From contig JALNYD010000115.1 in the NCBI GenBank assembly GCA_023230025.1, positions 1 to 8,460 on the forward strand: a stretch of DNA of 8,460 nucleotides. The letters are read 5' to 3'. Position numbers and translations under genes: made by a program. Shown here one piece after another: positions 1-8,003 of the stretch. The stretch comes from Candidatus Cloacimonadota bacterium. Its GTDB lineage: Bacteria; Cloacimonadota; Cloacimonadia; Cloacimonadales; Cloacimonadaceae. Each line of letters begins with the position of its first letter. Position 1 is the stretch's first letter. A model generated the notes under the pieces. It did not search any database. It was not told the origin of the DNA and saw nothing but the letters and a program-made list of their open reading frames with translations.

Positions 1-1445
1 GCTTGCAGGATGTCCTCTGTCAATTTGCGGATGAGATCGGTATTATAACGCCTGCCCATCTTCTTCAGGATGCTGTCCGATCCGCTCTGCAAGGGGATGT
101 GAAAATGTGGACAGAGCTTGGGGATGTCTTTCAATCTGGTCAGCAGATCGCCATAGAGCAATTGAGGTTCGATGGATGATATCCGGATCAGCTTCAATTC
201 CTCGATCTCACTCATTGCTTTTAGTACATCTGCCAGATCACGGTCATGATCCCGATACAGACCCAGGTTTACTCCACCCAACACTATTTCTTTGAATCCA
301 TTAGCGGTAAACAGCTTGGCTTGATCGATCACTTCGTCAAACCTGGCTGACCGGTTGTGCCCTCTGCCATAGGGAACAGCGCAGTACGTGCAATAGAAAT
401 CGCAACCATCCTGAATCTTCTGAAAAGCCCGGGTATGGCTGAGCATATTGGTGACAGGGCGATAGGCAAAATCTTTCGCCTCCATGATATCCTGCCAGGG
501 ACGCTCTGATCCGGCAAGAATCTCTTTGATATCCAACTTGTTCTGGTTGTCCACAATCAGATCCACATCTCCCAAAGCCCGGATTTCGTCCCGGGATCTC
601 TGAGCAAAACAACCCGTCACCACCACTTTAGCCAGGGGATTGAGTGCTTTGGCTGCCAGCGCTTTGCGGATCAGATTACGGCTTTTGTAATCCGAACGGT
701 TCGTAACTGTACAGCTATTGATGATATACACATCAGCCGGAGTATCAAAATCAACCAGCTCGGCATCCTTGAATTGCTCAAATATCGCAGCGGATTCAAA
801 GAAATTGGTCTTGCAGCCCAAGGTGCTGATGGCAATGCGCAGCTTGCAGTTGTTCAGCAAGTCAGCAATCGCCCTGGGATACAGATAGTGCTCGATTAAT
901 AGCACTCTCCGGGCGATTTCTTCCGAGGATTTGCAATCCGAGATATCCACACTCTTTTGGGCGATAATCCTGCCGTGATCATAGATCGGATCGGCAAGAT
1001 GGATCGTGGCTCCGGAGTACTTCTCCCCTGCTGCAAACACAGCTTCATGCACATTTGAGCCATACATTCCCCGCCCGCCATACTTGGGTAACAGAGCAGG
1101 ATGCACATTGAGAATGGGGATGCCACAACTCTCGATGAAATCCTGGGATAGCAGCCTCATGAAGCCACACAGAGCGATCAGACTGATCTTGTAATCCTTG
1201 ATTAAGGTGATGAGTTCGTGCTCAAAGTGCACCATGTCCCGGGCTGGGACTACCTGGATCGGGATGCCCTGCTCTGAGCATAGATGTAACGCCGGTGCTT
1301 TGTTACTGGTAAATATCGCCCGGTGAATATGGATATTGGGGGATTCTTCGCTCAGATAGCGATGAATCGCCAGCAGGTTTGAACCTCTGGACGCTCCACT
1401 GCTGAGTGTGATTATTCTTCGAACTTCAGGTGCAATTCTTTCCAC
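1..1445 (-). CDS. Fused GAR formyltransferase (PurN) - tRNA t6A37 methylthiotransferase (MtaB-type), 3' end beyond the window
   Basis: One open frame runs unbroken for 481 codons from a GTG (1445-1443) to the window edge. Residues about 1-199 are PurN, which formylates GAR with 10-formyl-THF in de novo purine synthesis: N-terminal [25 protein letters not shown] with N113 and H115 as the catalytic Asn-x-His, and YDHG with D156 as the catalytic Asp. From about residue 201 an MtaB-like enzyme follows: three N-terminal domain cysteines (C211 in TLGCK, C245 in INSCTVT, C279 in VTGC), then the radical-SAM CxxxCxxC (C348, C352, C355). [18 protein letters not shown] and [11 protein letters not shown] point to MtaB (ms2t6A formation) rather than MiaB or RimO. 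There is no stop and no ATG between the halves. The rest of the radical-SAM domain and any TRAM domain lie outside the window. The GTG is the only standard start between the upstream in-frame TGA (1487-1485) and the PurN core, with GAGGTGG 10 nt before it. It overlaps aspS by 34 nt. Internal initiation at GTG 905 or TTG 860 could also yield free MtaB. Confidence 0.88.
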   Translation of the reverse strand, partial: MERIAPEVRRIITLSSGASRGSNLLAIHRYLSEESPNIHIHRAIFTSNKAPALHLCSEQGIPIQVVPARDMVHFEHELITLIKDYKISLIALCGFMRLLSQDFIESCGIPILNVHPALLPKYGGRGMYGSNVHEAVFAAGEKYSGATIHLADPIYDHGRIIAQKSVDISDCKSSEEIARRVLLIEHYLYPRAIADLLNNCKLRIAISTLGCKTNFFESAAIFEQFKDAELVDFDTPADVYIINSCTVTNRSDYKSRNLIRKALAAKALNPLAKVVVTGCFAQRSRDEIRALGDVDLIVDNQNKLDIKEILAGSERPWQDIMEAKDFAYRPVTNMLSHTRAFQKIQDGCDFYCTYCAVPYGRGHNRSARFDEVIDQAKLFTANGFKEIVLGGVNLGLYRDHDRDLADVLKAMSEIEELKLIRISSIEPQLLYGDLLTRLKDIPKLCPHFHIPLQSGSDSILKKMGRRYNTDLIRKLTEDILQ

Positions 1446-3190
1446 TGGGCTGAATCCACCTCGGAGGGGGCCTGATTCATCAAGTCAGTAGCTCTCAGGG
1501 TTTTGGGAAAAGCGATCACGTCGCGGATGGATTCGGCCTGAGTAAGGATCATAATCAGGCGATCCAGGCCAGGTGCGATGCCGCCATGGGGTGGAGTTCC
1601 ATATTTGAGAGCATCCAAAAAGAAGCCGAAGCGTCTCTTTAAATCAGCTTCATCAAAGCCCAAGACATCAAAGATCTTTCTTTGGATGTCATAACGGTGA
1701 CAACGGATGCTACCGCTCGATAGTTCCATCCCGTTGCAAACCATATCATAAAGCTGGCCTTGAATATGCCCAATCATTTCAGGATCATCAAAATATTGCA
1801 GATGCTCCTCTTTGGGCAGAGTAAACATATGATGCGCCGGCTCCCAACGGGAGTTTTCCTTGTCCCAATTGAACAAAGGGAAATCTGTGATCCAGCAGAA
1901 AGCAAAGGAAGCAGGATCATAGAGCTTTAGCTGCATGCCAAGCTGATTGCGCAAACCCGCCAATACTTTGCAGGTAATATCCCAATCATCTGCCACAATC
2001 GCTAGCAGGTCACCAGATTTGGCTTCTGTGGCATCGATCATGGCGCTTGCTTCACTATCGGAGAGGAACTTGCTGATGCCAGCTTCCAGACCTTCCTGGT
2101 TGACTTTGGCAAATGCTACTCCCTTACCGCCCAAATGCTTGGCAAGATTCACCAATTCATCCTGCTGCTTGCGCGAAAACTCCGCACCACCCGGAATCGC
2201 AATTGCCTTGATGCTGCCAGAGTGTTCCAAACAACTCTTAAAAACCTGGAATTCGCTGTGTGCCAGGATCTCACTAAGATCATGAAGCTCCAGAGCAAAG
2301 CGTAGATCTGGTTTATCGCAGCCAAAGCGGTTCATAGCATCGACATAGCTGAGCCGGGGAAAGGGGATGGGTAGATCCTGATTGAGGATTTCCTTGAAAA
2401 TCGCAGCCATCAGTCGTTCCAGCAGATCAAAGATTTGCTCCTGAGAAGCAAAAGAGAGTTCAATGTCAAGTTGGGTAAATTCTGGCTGGCGATCCGCCCG
2501 GAGGTCTTCATCCCTGAAACATCTGGCAATCTGATAATAACGGTCAAAACCGGCAATCATCAGCAGTTGTTTAAAAATCTGAGGAGATTGGGGCAGGGCA
2601 TAGAACTTGCCCGGATGCACCCTGCTGGGTACCAGATAATCTCTGGCACCCTCGGGAGTGCTTTTCATCAACATTGGTGTTTCAATCTCGTAAAACCCTT
2701 CTGCATCCAGAAACCGGCGCATCAGACTGGTTACTCTGGCACGTGTGATCAGAATCTTCTGCAATTTGGGACGTCTGAGATCCAGATAACGGTAGCTTAG
2801 TCGCAGGTCTTCATCCGCCATAGCTACTCCGTCAATCTGAATCGGTAATGGCAGTGTGTCATTCAGGATATGAATAGCTGCCGCTTTCACTTCGATTTCT
2901 CCGGTTTGCATTTGGCGGTTGATATTGGTGTCATCGCGCTTTGCCACACTGCCTTGTACAGCTATCACATATTCGTTACGCACCTTTTCCGCCTTGGCAA
3001 AGATGTCCTTTGCTTCCGGATGAATCACAATCTGAACCAGACCTTTTACGTCCCTCAGATCAATGAAGATCAAGCCACCCAGATCCCTGCGGCGATGTAC
3101 CCATCCCATCAGGCAGACTTGTTTTCCGATATCAGATGCACCCAGTTCTGTGCTATAATGGCTGCGGGTTAGAGAGCCGAGATTGTCCAT
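1412..3190 (-). CDS. aspS: Aspartyl-tRNA synthetase, bacterial type
   Basis: A 592-residue class II synthetase that charges tRNA(Asp) with aspartate in the cytoplasm; the length is normal for the bacterial form. Domains in order: N-terminal OB-fold anticodon-binding domain (about 1-110, with [18 protein letters not shown]); catalytic core with motif 1 around 158-174 (ending EIETPML), the [15 protein letters not shown] loop, and motif 2 [18 protein letters not shown] at 225-242; the bacterial GAD insertion domain (about 310-420); motif 3 [12 protein letters not shown] at 536-547 with the ATP-binding Arg544; and a C-terminal extension containing APSEV. The ATG start is preceded by AAAGGAA with a 6-nt spacer, and this site overlaps the stop codon of the polyamine-binding protein gene (11-nt gap), so translation is probably coupled. 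Leu37 in the RDLGG loop is the residue type associated with Asp-specific rather than Asp/Asn-relaxed enzymes; that is inference. Confidence 0.97.
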   Translation of the reverse strand: MDNLGSLTRSHYSTELGASDIGKQVCLMGWVHRRRDLGGLIFIDLRDVKGLVQIVIHPEAKDIFAKAEKVRNEYVIAVQGSVAKRDDTNINRQMQTGEIEVKAAAIHILNDTLPLPIQIDGVAMADEDLRLSYRYLDLRRPKLQKILITRARVTSLMRRFLDAEGFYEIETPMLMKSTPEGARDYLVPSRVHPGKFYALPQSPQIFKQLLMIAGFDRYYQIARCFRDEDLRADRQPEFTQLDIELSFASQEQIFDLLERLMAAIFKEILNQDLPIPFPRLSYVDAMNRFGCDKPDLRFALELHDLSEILAHSEFQVFKSCLEHSGSIKAIAIPGGAEFSRKQQDELVNLAKHLGGKGVAFAKVNQEGLEAGISKFLSDSEASAMIDATEAKSGDLLAIVADDWDITCKVLAGLRNQLGMQLKLYDPASFAFCWITDFPLFNWDKENSRWEPAHHMFTLPKEEHLQYFDDPEMIGHIQGQLYDMVCNGMELSSGSIRCHRYDIQRKIFDVLGFDEADLKRRFGFFLDALKYGTPPHGGIAPGLDRLIMILTQAESIRDVIAFPKTLRATDLMNQAPSEVDSAQWKELHLKFEE

Positions 3191-3201
3191 TTTATATTCC
3201 T

Positions 3202-4260
3202 TTAATTCAGTTTAATCGCTTCGTAAATCTGATCGATGCTTTTCACTCTGTCACCCAGGTATTCGATCATGTGACATTTCTGCAGATAGGTATCATCAGG
3301 ATTGATTAGAAGATTGTTTACAAAGTCTTCCTCAAGCAATTGCAGAGCCGCTTGATTAGGAGTAGCATATTGAGTGTATTCAGCATTCCGCTTTGCGATT
3401 TCTGCATCCAGCATAAAATCGATAAACTTATACGCCAATTCCTTATTCTTTGAGGATTTAAGCATTACGATATTATCCATCCACATAGCAGCTCCCTCTT
3501 TAGGCAGGATAAAGCCAAGATTCGCATTCTCAGATATCTGCTGCAGAGCATCACCATTGTAAGCCTGAGCGATCCATGTAGTACCATCCGGTACTTCGTT
3601 TTTATAGGAATCGCTATCAAATTGAGTGATGTTTCTATCCCATACCTTCAGCACTTCATGAGCAGCAGTCATCGCTGCTTCTGATGTATCATTCAGAGAG
3701 TAACCGCTATAGATCAAGGCTGCTCCGATCACTTCCCGGGCATCATCAAGCATGGTTATCTTGTTCTTCCCATCAAAGAATGAATCCGCCAGTATGTTCC
3801 AACCTCCCGAAGCCACTATCTCTTCAGGAACATACTCTTTGTTATACATCAGACCGGTTAATCCCCAAGCATAAGGGATTGAAACCTTGTTCCCGAGATC
3901 AAAGGATGTTGCCTTGGCAAGAAGCTGGGGATCCAGATTGCCATAATTCATCAATTTGCTTTTGTCCAGCTCTTCCAGCATACCCAGCTCTTGCAGGATG
4001 CTGACGTGGTCTCCACTGGGAAAGATCAGGTCAAAGGATTCAGTAGTGCTTTTCACCTTGGTCAACATGTTTTCGTTGGAATCAAAAGTGCTGTATTTGA
4101 TCCGGCAATTGTTAGCTTGCTCAAACTCACTTACAATAGTGGGATCAATGTAGTCACTCCAATTGAAGATATACAGAGTCTCCTTGCCTTTGCTGCAACC
4201 GGTTAAGACCAGCGCAAACGCAAAGATCATTATTACTAGAGCGATTATTCGTTGCTTCAT
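3202..4260 (-). CDS. Polyamine ABC transporter substrate-binding lipoprotein (PotD/PotF family)
   Basis: A 352-residue extracytoplasmic binding protein for spermidine or putrescine uptake. Residues 1-22 form a lipoprotein signal peptide: K and R at the start, a hydrophobic core, and lipobox L-T-G-C with C22 as the lipidated residue. The mature protein resembles E. coli PotD across its length. Pocket positions retained, at a constant offset of 5 in the later part, are W34 and Y37 (NWSDYID), D173 and E176 (DDAREV), and W260 and D262 (MWMDN). Two ring contacts differ: Tyr234 where PotD has Trp229 (AYNG), and Asp where PotD has Tyr85 (PSGDHV). The S-D-Y segment after the first Trp looks more like PotF. 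The ligand could therefore be spermidine, putrescine or a related amine. The start is ATG in a 4-nt ATGA overlap with the transporter gene, with AGGAGG just upstream. No potABC genes are in the window, so its permease and ATPase must be elsewhere. Confidence 0.92.
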   Translation of the reverse strand: MKQRIIALVIMIFAFALVLTGCSKGKETLYIFNWSDYIDPTIVSEFEQANNCRIKYSTFDSNENMLTKVKSTTESFDLIFPSGDHVSILQELGMLEELDKSKLMNYGNLDPQLLAKATSFDLGNKVSIPYAWGLTGLMYNKEYVPEEIVASGGWNILADSFFDGKNKITMLDDAREVIGAALIYSGYSLNDTSEAAMTAAHEVLKVWDRNITQFDSDSYKNEVPDGTTWIAQAYNGDALQQISENANLGFILPKEGAAMWMDNIVMLKSSKNKELAYKFIDFMLDAEIAKRNAEYTQYATPNQAALQLLEEDFVNNLLINPDDTYLQKCHMIEYLGDRVKSIDQIYEAIKLN

Positions 4261-5507
4261 GGTTCCTCCTGGATACTTAGTGTTGAGGGTCTGGCTTCCT
4301 GCAATCCCTTTTGCGGATCTACAAATTGCAGGACGATCAAACCCGTACTGAAAAAGATGATCAGGATAAGGATTGAATAGCGGATGTCACCAGTGCGATG
4401 TGCTATCCATCCATACAATATTGGTCCAATAATAGAAGATAGCCTGCCTGTCAAGGTATAAAAACCAAAGAACTCTGCCTCCCGGTCAGTGGGAGTAAGC
4501 ATAGAAAGCATTGTGCGGCTGTTTGATTGGCTGCTGCCAATTGCCAATCCTGCCAGTAAGCCCACAAAATAATACTCCGTTGCAGAACCACAAAAGAAGG
4601 CCCAGAACACAACTGAAACCCATATTAGTAAAGAGATGGTCAAGGAAAGCTTCACTCCCCGTTTATCGGTCAACGAACCAAACAAGGCAGAACCAAGGAT
4701 TGATGTAAATTGAGCCAGGATGAAATAGATCAGCATGGCCTTTGTATCCATCCCATATCGCGTGATACCATAGATCGAAGCAAAGGCGATCACCGTGGTT
4801 ATCCCATCATTATAAACGAAATAGCTGGCGATGAACTTCAAAAGCTGGGGATACTTCCTGATGTTTTTTAGTGATGTATACACCCGGCCATAGGCTGTTT
4901 TGAGGTAATTGGTGCGTTTGGAAGGACGGCGAACTTCCTTCAGCCAGACAAAGGTGAAAAGGCTGAAGATAAAGAAATGCAAAGATATCATGGGAAACAC
5001 CCAGCGCACATCATAATTGATCAAAAACAGCGACAGCACTAGTGACAGCAAGCCTCCCACATAACCCAAAGCCCAACCGTATCCTGATACTTTACCGATG
5101 TTTTCCGGTGTAGTAAGCTCTGGCAGAAAGGCATCGTAGAACACATTGGCAGAGTTGAAGCCGAAGTTCGCGATAATAAAAAAGGCCATCCCCTTGCCAA
5201 TCTGCCCTGGTCCCACAAAGTAGAGCAGTCCAGTGAATATAACAGTCAAGTAGCAATTTATGAAGAGGAACTTTTTTTTCGACCGCGAATAATCAGCAAT
5301 CGCACCCATAATTGGAGCAGTGAGTGCCACCATAGTCATGGATATGCCGATAGCACGTCCCCAGAGCATCTCTCCATAGCCAGCTTCACCACTAACTACA
5401 GAATTGATGAAGTAAACACTATAGACCACGGTTACGATGATTGTAGTAAATGCGCTATTGGCAAAATCATACATCATCCAGCCGAAGATCTGTTTGCTAA
5501 GCTTCAT
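4257..5507 (-). CDS. MFS transporter, UMF1 (Atg22-like) family
   Basis: A 416-residue integral membrane protein with about 12 hydrophobic segments. The N-terminal GWMMYDFANSAF matches the W-x-x-Y-D-[FW]-A-N-S-A-F signature of UMF1/Atg22-like major facilitators. NVFYDAFLPELTTPENIGK followed by VSGYGWALGYVGG is the family's conserved block near TM4-5. MFS motif-A-like loops follow TM2 (GAIADYSRSKKK) and TM8 (GSLTDKRGVK). Substrates of bacterial UMF1 proteins are mostly unassigned; yeast Atg22 exports amino acids from the vacuole, so amino-acid efflux is a guess only. The frame stays open to an ATG at 5603, but the ATG at 5507 is preferred. It forms an ATGA overlap with the recF stop, has GGAG with an 8-nt spacer, and places the family signature ten residues from the N-terminus. 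The gene ends in an ATGA overlap with the polyamine-binding protein gene. The pairing invites the idea that both act in nitrogen-compound transport, but UMF1 proteins are not known partners of PotD. Confidence 0.93.
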   Translation of the reverse strand: MKLSKQIFGWMMYDFANSAFTTIIVTVVYSVYFINSVVSGEAGYGEMLWGRAIGISMTMVALTAPIMGAIADYSRSKKKFLFINCYLTVIFTGLLYFVGPGQIGKGMAFFIIANFGFNSANVFYDAFLPELTTPENIGKVSGYGWALGYVGGLLSLVLSLFLINYDVRWVFPMISLHFFIFSLFTFVWLKEVRRPSKRTNYLKTAYGRVYTSLKNIRKYPQLLKFIASYFVYNDGITTVIAFASIYGITRYGMDTKAMLIYFILAQFTSILGSALFGSLTDKRGVKLSLTISLLIWVSVVFWAFFCGSATEYYFVGLLAGLAIGSSQSNSRTMLSMLTPTDREAEFFGFYTLTGRLSSIIGPILYGWIAHRTGDIRYSILILIIFFSTGLIVLQFVDPQKGLQEARPSTLSIQEEP

Positions 5508-6577
5508 ACTCCTGGCTCCGGGCTGATCTGTGGATAAGCCGGGAAGATCTCGGCAATGTCCATTTTGGGACTGGCGATGATGCTTTGGAATCCCTTGTTG
5601 CACAGATCTGCTATTCTCTTGCTATGAATGTGGTCCAGCTCAGCAAAGATATCATCGAAAAGCAGAACAGGATGAATCCCGGTATGATCCCGGATCAATT
5701 CAGCCTGCACCAGCTTCAAGATAATCACTGCCACACGTTTCTGCCCCCCTGACCCAAACTCCCGCAGGTTATGCTGGCCAAATCTGAAACCATAATCATC
5801 CAAATGAGGTCCCAATAAAGTTCTTTGCCACAGACTTTCCCTTTGCCTCAGCTCATCCAACCCCAGCAGCAACTGATCTGCCTCTGCAATATTGGCATCT
5901 TTGTGAATAGGACGATATTGAACCCGAAAATCCATAAATCCTGGAGAAATGTCCTTGCAAGATACACCCAGGCTAGCATTCAGCAATTCCAGATATTGAT
6001 TTCGGTATGAATAGACCTCTCGTAGGGCCTGGATAAAGCGCTTGTCCCATCCAGCTTTCTGAGCAGGATCAAAATCCTGCTTCAACAGAGCATTCCGTTG
6101 ATCCACTATATGCAGATAGTCCCTGAGTATATTCAGATAATCTGGAAACAACTGGGATATCGCCATATCAAAATACTGCCGACGCAAACGGGGCGAGCCA
6201 TTGACTAATTGAATATCTTCAGGTGCTGAATAAATAACCTTCACCAAGCTTAGCAGGGAGCTCAATTGACGGCTGAGTACGCCATCAAGCTTCAGGGATT
6301 TTCGGGATCCATCCCAGCCTAACTGAACACCAAGCTCGTTTCCATTATCCTTTGCATAGGATGCTTCAACCGCGAACCAATTTTGCCCATAAGCCAGCAG
6401 ATCGTCATCCCGATGATAGCGGATTGATTTGCCAATTGAAGTAAAGGCAATAGCTTCAAGCAGATTGGTTTTACCGCAACCATTGGGACCAATCACCAGG
6501 TTCCCCCTGGGATCAAAATCGAAGGATCTCTGAGGATAACTCCGAAAGTTCCGCAGATCTATATGTTCTATCTTCAA
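5504..6577 (-). CDS. recF: DNA replication and repair protein RecF
   Basis: A 357-residue SMC-like ABC ATPase that binds gapped DNA with RecO and RecR and helps load RecA. The N-terminus (IEHIDLRNFRSY) is typical of RecF. Walker A is GPNGCGKT (residues 30-37). The ABC signature FGSGGQKR lies around 274-281, Walker B LLFDD at 305-309, and the D-loop AELD at 312-315. Length is close to the family norm of about 360-370. The start codon is TTG (6577-6575). The next in-frame Met that could serve is near the C-terminus, and the TTG places the LRNFRSY block exactly where the family has it. No good Shine-Dalgarno precedes the TTG. With only 13 nt after the dnaN stop, translation probably depends on ribosomes leaving dnaN, which would keep RecF low. 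The TGA stop overlaps the ATG of the transporter gene. dnaN-recF is a classical near-origin pair, but gyrB does not follow here. Confidence 0.97.
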   Translation of the reverse strand: MKIEHIDLRNFRSYPQRSFDFDPRGNLVIGPNGCGKTNLLEAIAFTSIGKSIRYHRDDDLLAYGQNWFAVEASYAKDNGNELGVQLGWDGSRKSLKLDGVLSRQLSSLLSLVKVIYSAPEDIQLVNGSPRLRRQYFDMAISQLFPDYLNILRDYLHIVDQRNALLKQDFDPAQKAGWDKRFIQALREVYSYRNQYLELLNASLGVSCKDISPGFMDFRVQYRPIHKDANIAEADQLLLGLDELRQRESLWQRTLLGPHLDDYGFRFGQHNLREFGSGGQKRVAVIILKLVQAELIRDHTGIHPVLLFDDIFAELDHIHSKRIADLCNKGFQSIIASPKMDIAEIFPAYPQISPEPGV

Positions 6578-6590
6578 GCTTGGAATCCGG

Positions 6591-7760
6591 CTAAGACCTC
6601 AAAGGCATCAGCAGGAAGGTGATTTTCTCGTTTTCGCGATCGCTGGTGTTGTAGATCATCATGGGATCTTTCGAGCTACCCAATTTAATGATAACTTTTT
6701 CGCTATCAATAGCTTCAAGAATGCTCAGCATATATTTGTAGTTGAACGAAACACCCGTATGGCTTCCAGCAAAGATATAATCATCAAGGTTTTCCTTGGC
6801 ATCTCCAGTATCGCGGTTTGAAGTGTTTACCTCAAACAACTCACTATCCAGTTCAAAACGAATGCGCATGTTTTCATCAGGGGCCACCAGAGCTACCCGA
6901 CGGATGGCATTGCGCAAGGTTTCCTTATCAATGGTGAACTGATTGGGTAGATCTGCGATGAAAGCTTTTTGATACTCAGGATATTTATGCTCAATAACTT
7001 GTGAGAAGACCATGTATTTGTCGTATACAAAGACTACCTTGCTGCGCTCAATCAAGACCTTGATCTCTTTGCATGAACTATTGAAAATCTTTTGCAGAAA
7101 AGCCAGAGTCTTTACGGGAATGATCTTCTCCAACCCAGTTTCGTTGCCATCGGCAAAGATACTTGCCTCATCGCTTTCATTCATTGGAAGGGTGGGTAAA
7201 ATCTGGCTGTTCAGAATGTTGATTTCGGCTACTTTCCTGCCATCGGTCGCGGCCATCAGATGCGAATCCTTCATAATCTTCCAGCAAACTCCAGTCAATA
7301 CTGCCCGATTCACATCGGTTGATACTGCAAAACAGGTCTTGGAAATCATCCGGTTAAACAGCTCTGCATCCAGATTAATGGCACTTTCCAGCTGAACTTC
7401 CGGAACCACTGGAAATAGAGTGGGATCGGCAATCAAGAGGTTGAAATCTATCTTGTTGCATTGGATCATCAGGAGTTCTTCATGACGCCAGAAATTGATC
7501 ATAGCATCCGGCATGAAGTTGATGATTTCATTGAAATGACGTGCGGATACCGCAATCGTTCCACCATCACTAACTGATGCACTAAACTCCACCACCACTG
7601 TGATTTCAAGATCGGATGTGGTAATCTTTACAAGACCAGTCTCTGCCGATGCGTGAATTAGATAATTGGTTAGAATAGGTGATGCATTCTTGGCTGGTGC
7701 AACGCTTACCAGATGTTGTACGTTCTGCAGTAGTTCCTTTTTCTCTATGGCAAATCTCAT
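6591..7760 (-). CDS. dnaN: DNA polymerase III beta subunit (sliding clamp)
   Basis: A 389-residue beta clamp, slightly longer than the 366-residue E. coli protein. It dimerises into a ring around DNA and tethers polymerase III and other clamp-binding enzymes. The start MRFAIEKKELLQNVQHL and the end ITFLLMPLRS match the family's N-terminal helix and its C-terminal LIMPMR strand. The LTNYLIHA and TTSDLEI segments are the usual domain I landmarks. Three repeated clamp folds of about 130 residues each fit the length. The ATG at 7760 has AGGGG with a 5-nt spacer. It is the first gene of the leftward string, lying after a 185-nt leader that follows the terminator of the cysteine-rich gene. dnaA is not adjacent within the window, unlike the common dnaA-dnaN-recF order. 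Confidence 0.97.
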   Translation of the reverse strand: MRFAIEKKELLQNVQHLVSVAPAKNASPILTNYLIHASAETGLVKITTSDLEITVVVEFSASVSDGGTIAVSARHFNEIINFMPDAMINFWRHEELLMIQCNKIDFNLLIADPTLFPVVPEVQLESAINLDAELFNRMISKTCFAVSTDVNRAVLTGVCWKIMKDSHLMAATDGRKVAEINILNSQILPTLPMNESDEASIFADGNETGLEKIIPVKTLAFLQKIFNSSCKEIKVLIERSKVVFVYDKYMVFSQVIEHKYPEYQKAFIADLPNQFTIDKETLRNAIRRVALVAPDENMRIRFELDSELFEVNTSNRDTGDAKENLDDYIFAGSHTGVSFNYKYMLSILEAIDSEKVIIKLGSSKDPMMIYNTSDRENEKITFLLMPLRS

Positions 7761-7830
7761 GATAACCCCTGTTCATTGTTGTTTTTACCAATCTTTTTTG
7801 CATTTCCGAATCCGTCAATACTTTTCTTTG

Positions 7831-7865
7831 CCAAGCTGACTGATCCTAACCAAGCTCATTCCTAA
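7831..7865 (-). repeat. Tandem imperfect direct repeat in the dnaN leader
   Basis: Read on the minus strand, TTAGGAATGAGCTTGG (7865-7850) is followed directly by TTAGGATCAGTCAGCTTGG (7849-7831). Both copies share TTAGGA and AGCTTGG and differ only in the spacer between them. The pair lies about 70-105 nt upstream of the dnaN start and just upstream of the candidate TTGACG box. A protein-binding site is possible, but chance duplication is not excluded. Confidence 0.5.
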
Positions 7866-7932
7866 GCATGAGTTCAACAGCACGATACCCTTCGAATAGT
7901 CCCAAAGCAGCAGTCAGTCTGGTCATGGCCAT
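7846..7932 (-). CDS. Possible 28-residue upstream ORF in the dnaN leader
   Basis: An ATG (7932-7930) preceded by AGGGG with a 4-nt spacer opens a 28-codon frame ending in TAG (7848-7846). The same AGGGG element precedes dnaN and the cysteine-rich gene, and that is the main support. A second in-frame ATG is at 7926. The peptide begins MAMTRLTAALGLFEGYR and could form an amphipathic helix; I recognise no family. It starts only 13 nt after the T-tract of the upstream terminator, so it would need its own promoter or read-through. It could be a leader peptide or a random short frame. Confidence 0.2.
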   Translation of the reverse strand: MAMTRLTAALGLFEGYRAVELMLRNELG

Positions 7933-7945
7933 ATATCCCCTGGTT

Positions 7946-7972
7946 AAAAAAAGTAGGGGGCGGGCGCCCCCT
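7946..7972 (-). terminator. Rho-independent terminator of the cysteine-rich protein gene
   Basis: On the minus strand AGGGGGC (7972-7966), a GCCC loop (7965-7962) and GCCCCCT (7961-7955) form a 7-bp, almost all G:C hairpin. After two bases comes a run of seven T (7952-7946). It begins 31 nt after the stop codon of the upstream gene and separates that gene from the dnaN operon. Confidence 0.9.
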
Positions 7973-8003
7973 GTGTGTGTGTTGAGGTATGTGTTATTGA
8001 GCT

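Larger units (their letters stand above)
7761..7945 (-). promoter_or_regulatory. Leader and probable promoter region of the dnaN operon
   Basis: This is the only gap between the upstream terminator and dnaN, so the main promoter of the six-gene string should be here. The best -35 candidate on the minus strand is TTGACG (7818-7813). At 16-18 nt spacing the -10 choices (AAAGAT, AAGATT, AGATTG) are poor, so the exact promoter is not established; lineage-specific sigma factors may use other boxes. The leader also holds a tandem repeat and a possible short reading frame, listed separately. dnaN's AGGGG ribosome-binding site is at the left end. Confidence 0.4.

Noticed and set aside
896..1126. Alternative minus-strand frame within the PurN region
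   Set aside because: It is a shadow of the PurN frame, which holds the catalytic motifs.
5508..5603. Upstream extension of the MFS transporter to an ATG at 5603
   Set aside because: The added 32 residues lie inside recF, do not look like a membrane-protein N-terminus, and push the UMF1 signature away from the start. The ATG at 5507 has GGAG at 8 nt and the ATGA coupling.
7606..7818. 70-codon minus-strand frame over the 5' end of dnaN
   Set aside because: It overlaps the well-supported N-terminus of the clamp in another frame and its composition is not protein-like.
7972..7982. Short TG dinucleotide run
   Set aside because: Only five units, between a stop codon and a terminator; too short to interpret.
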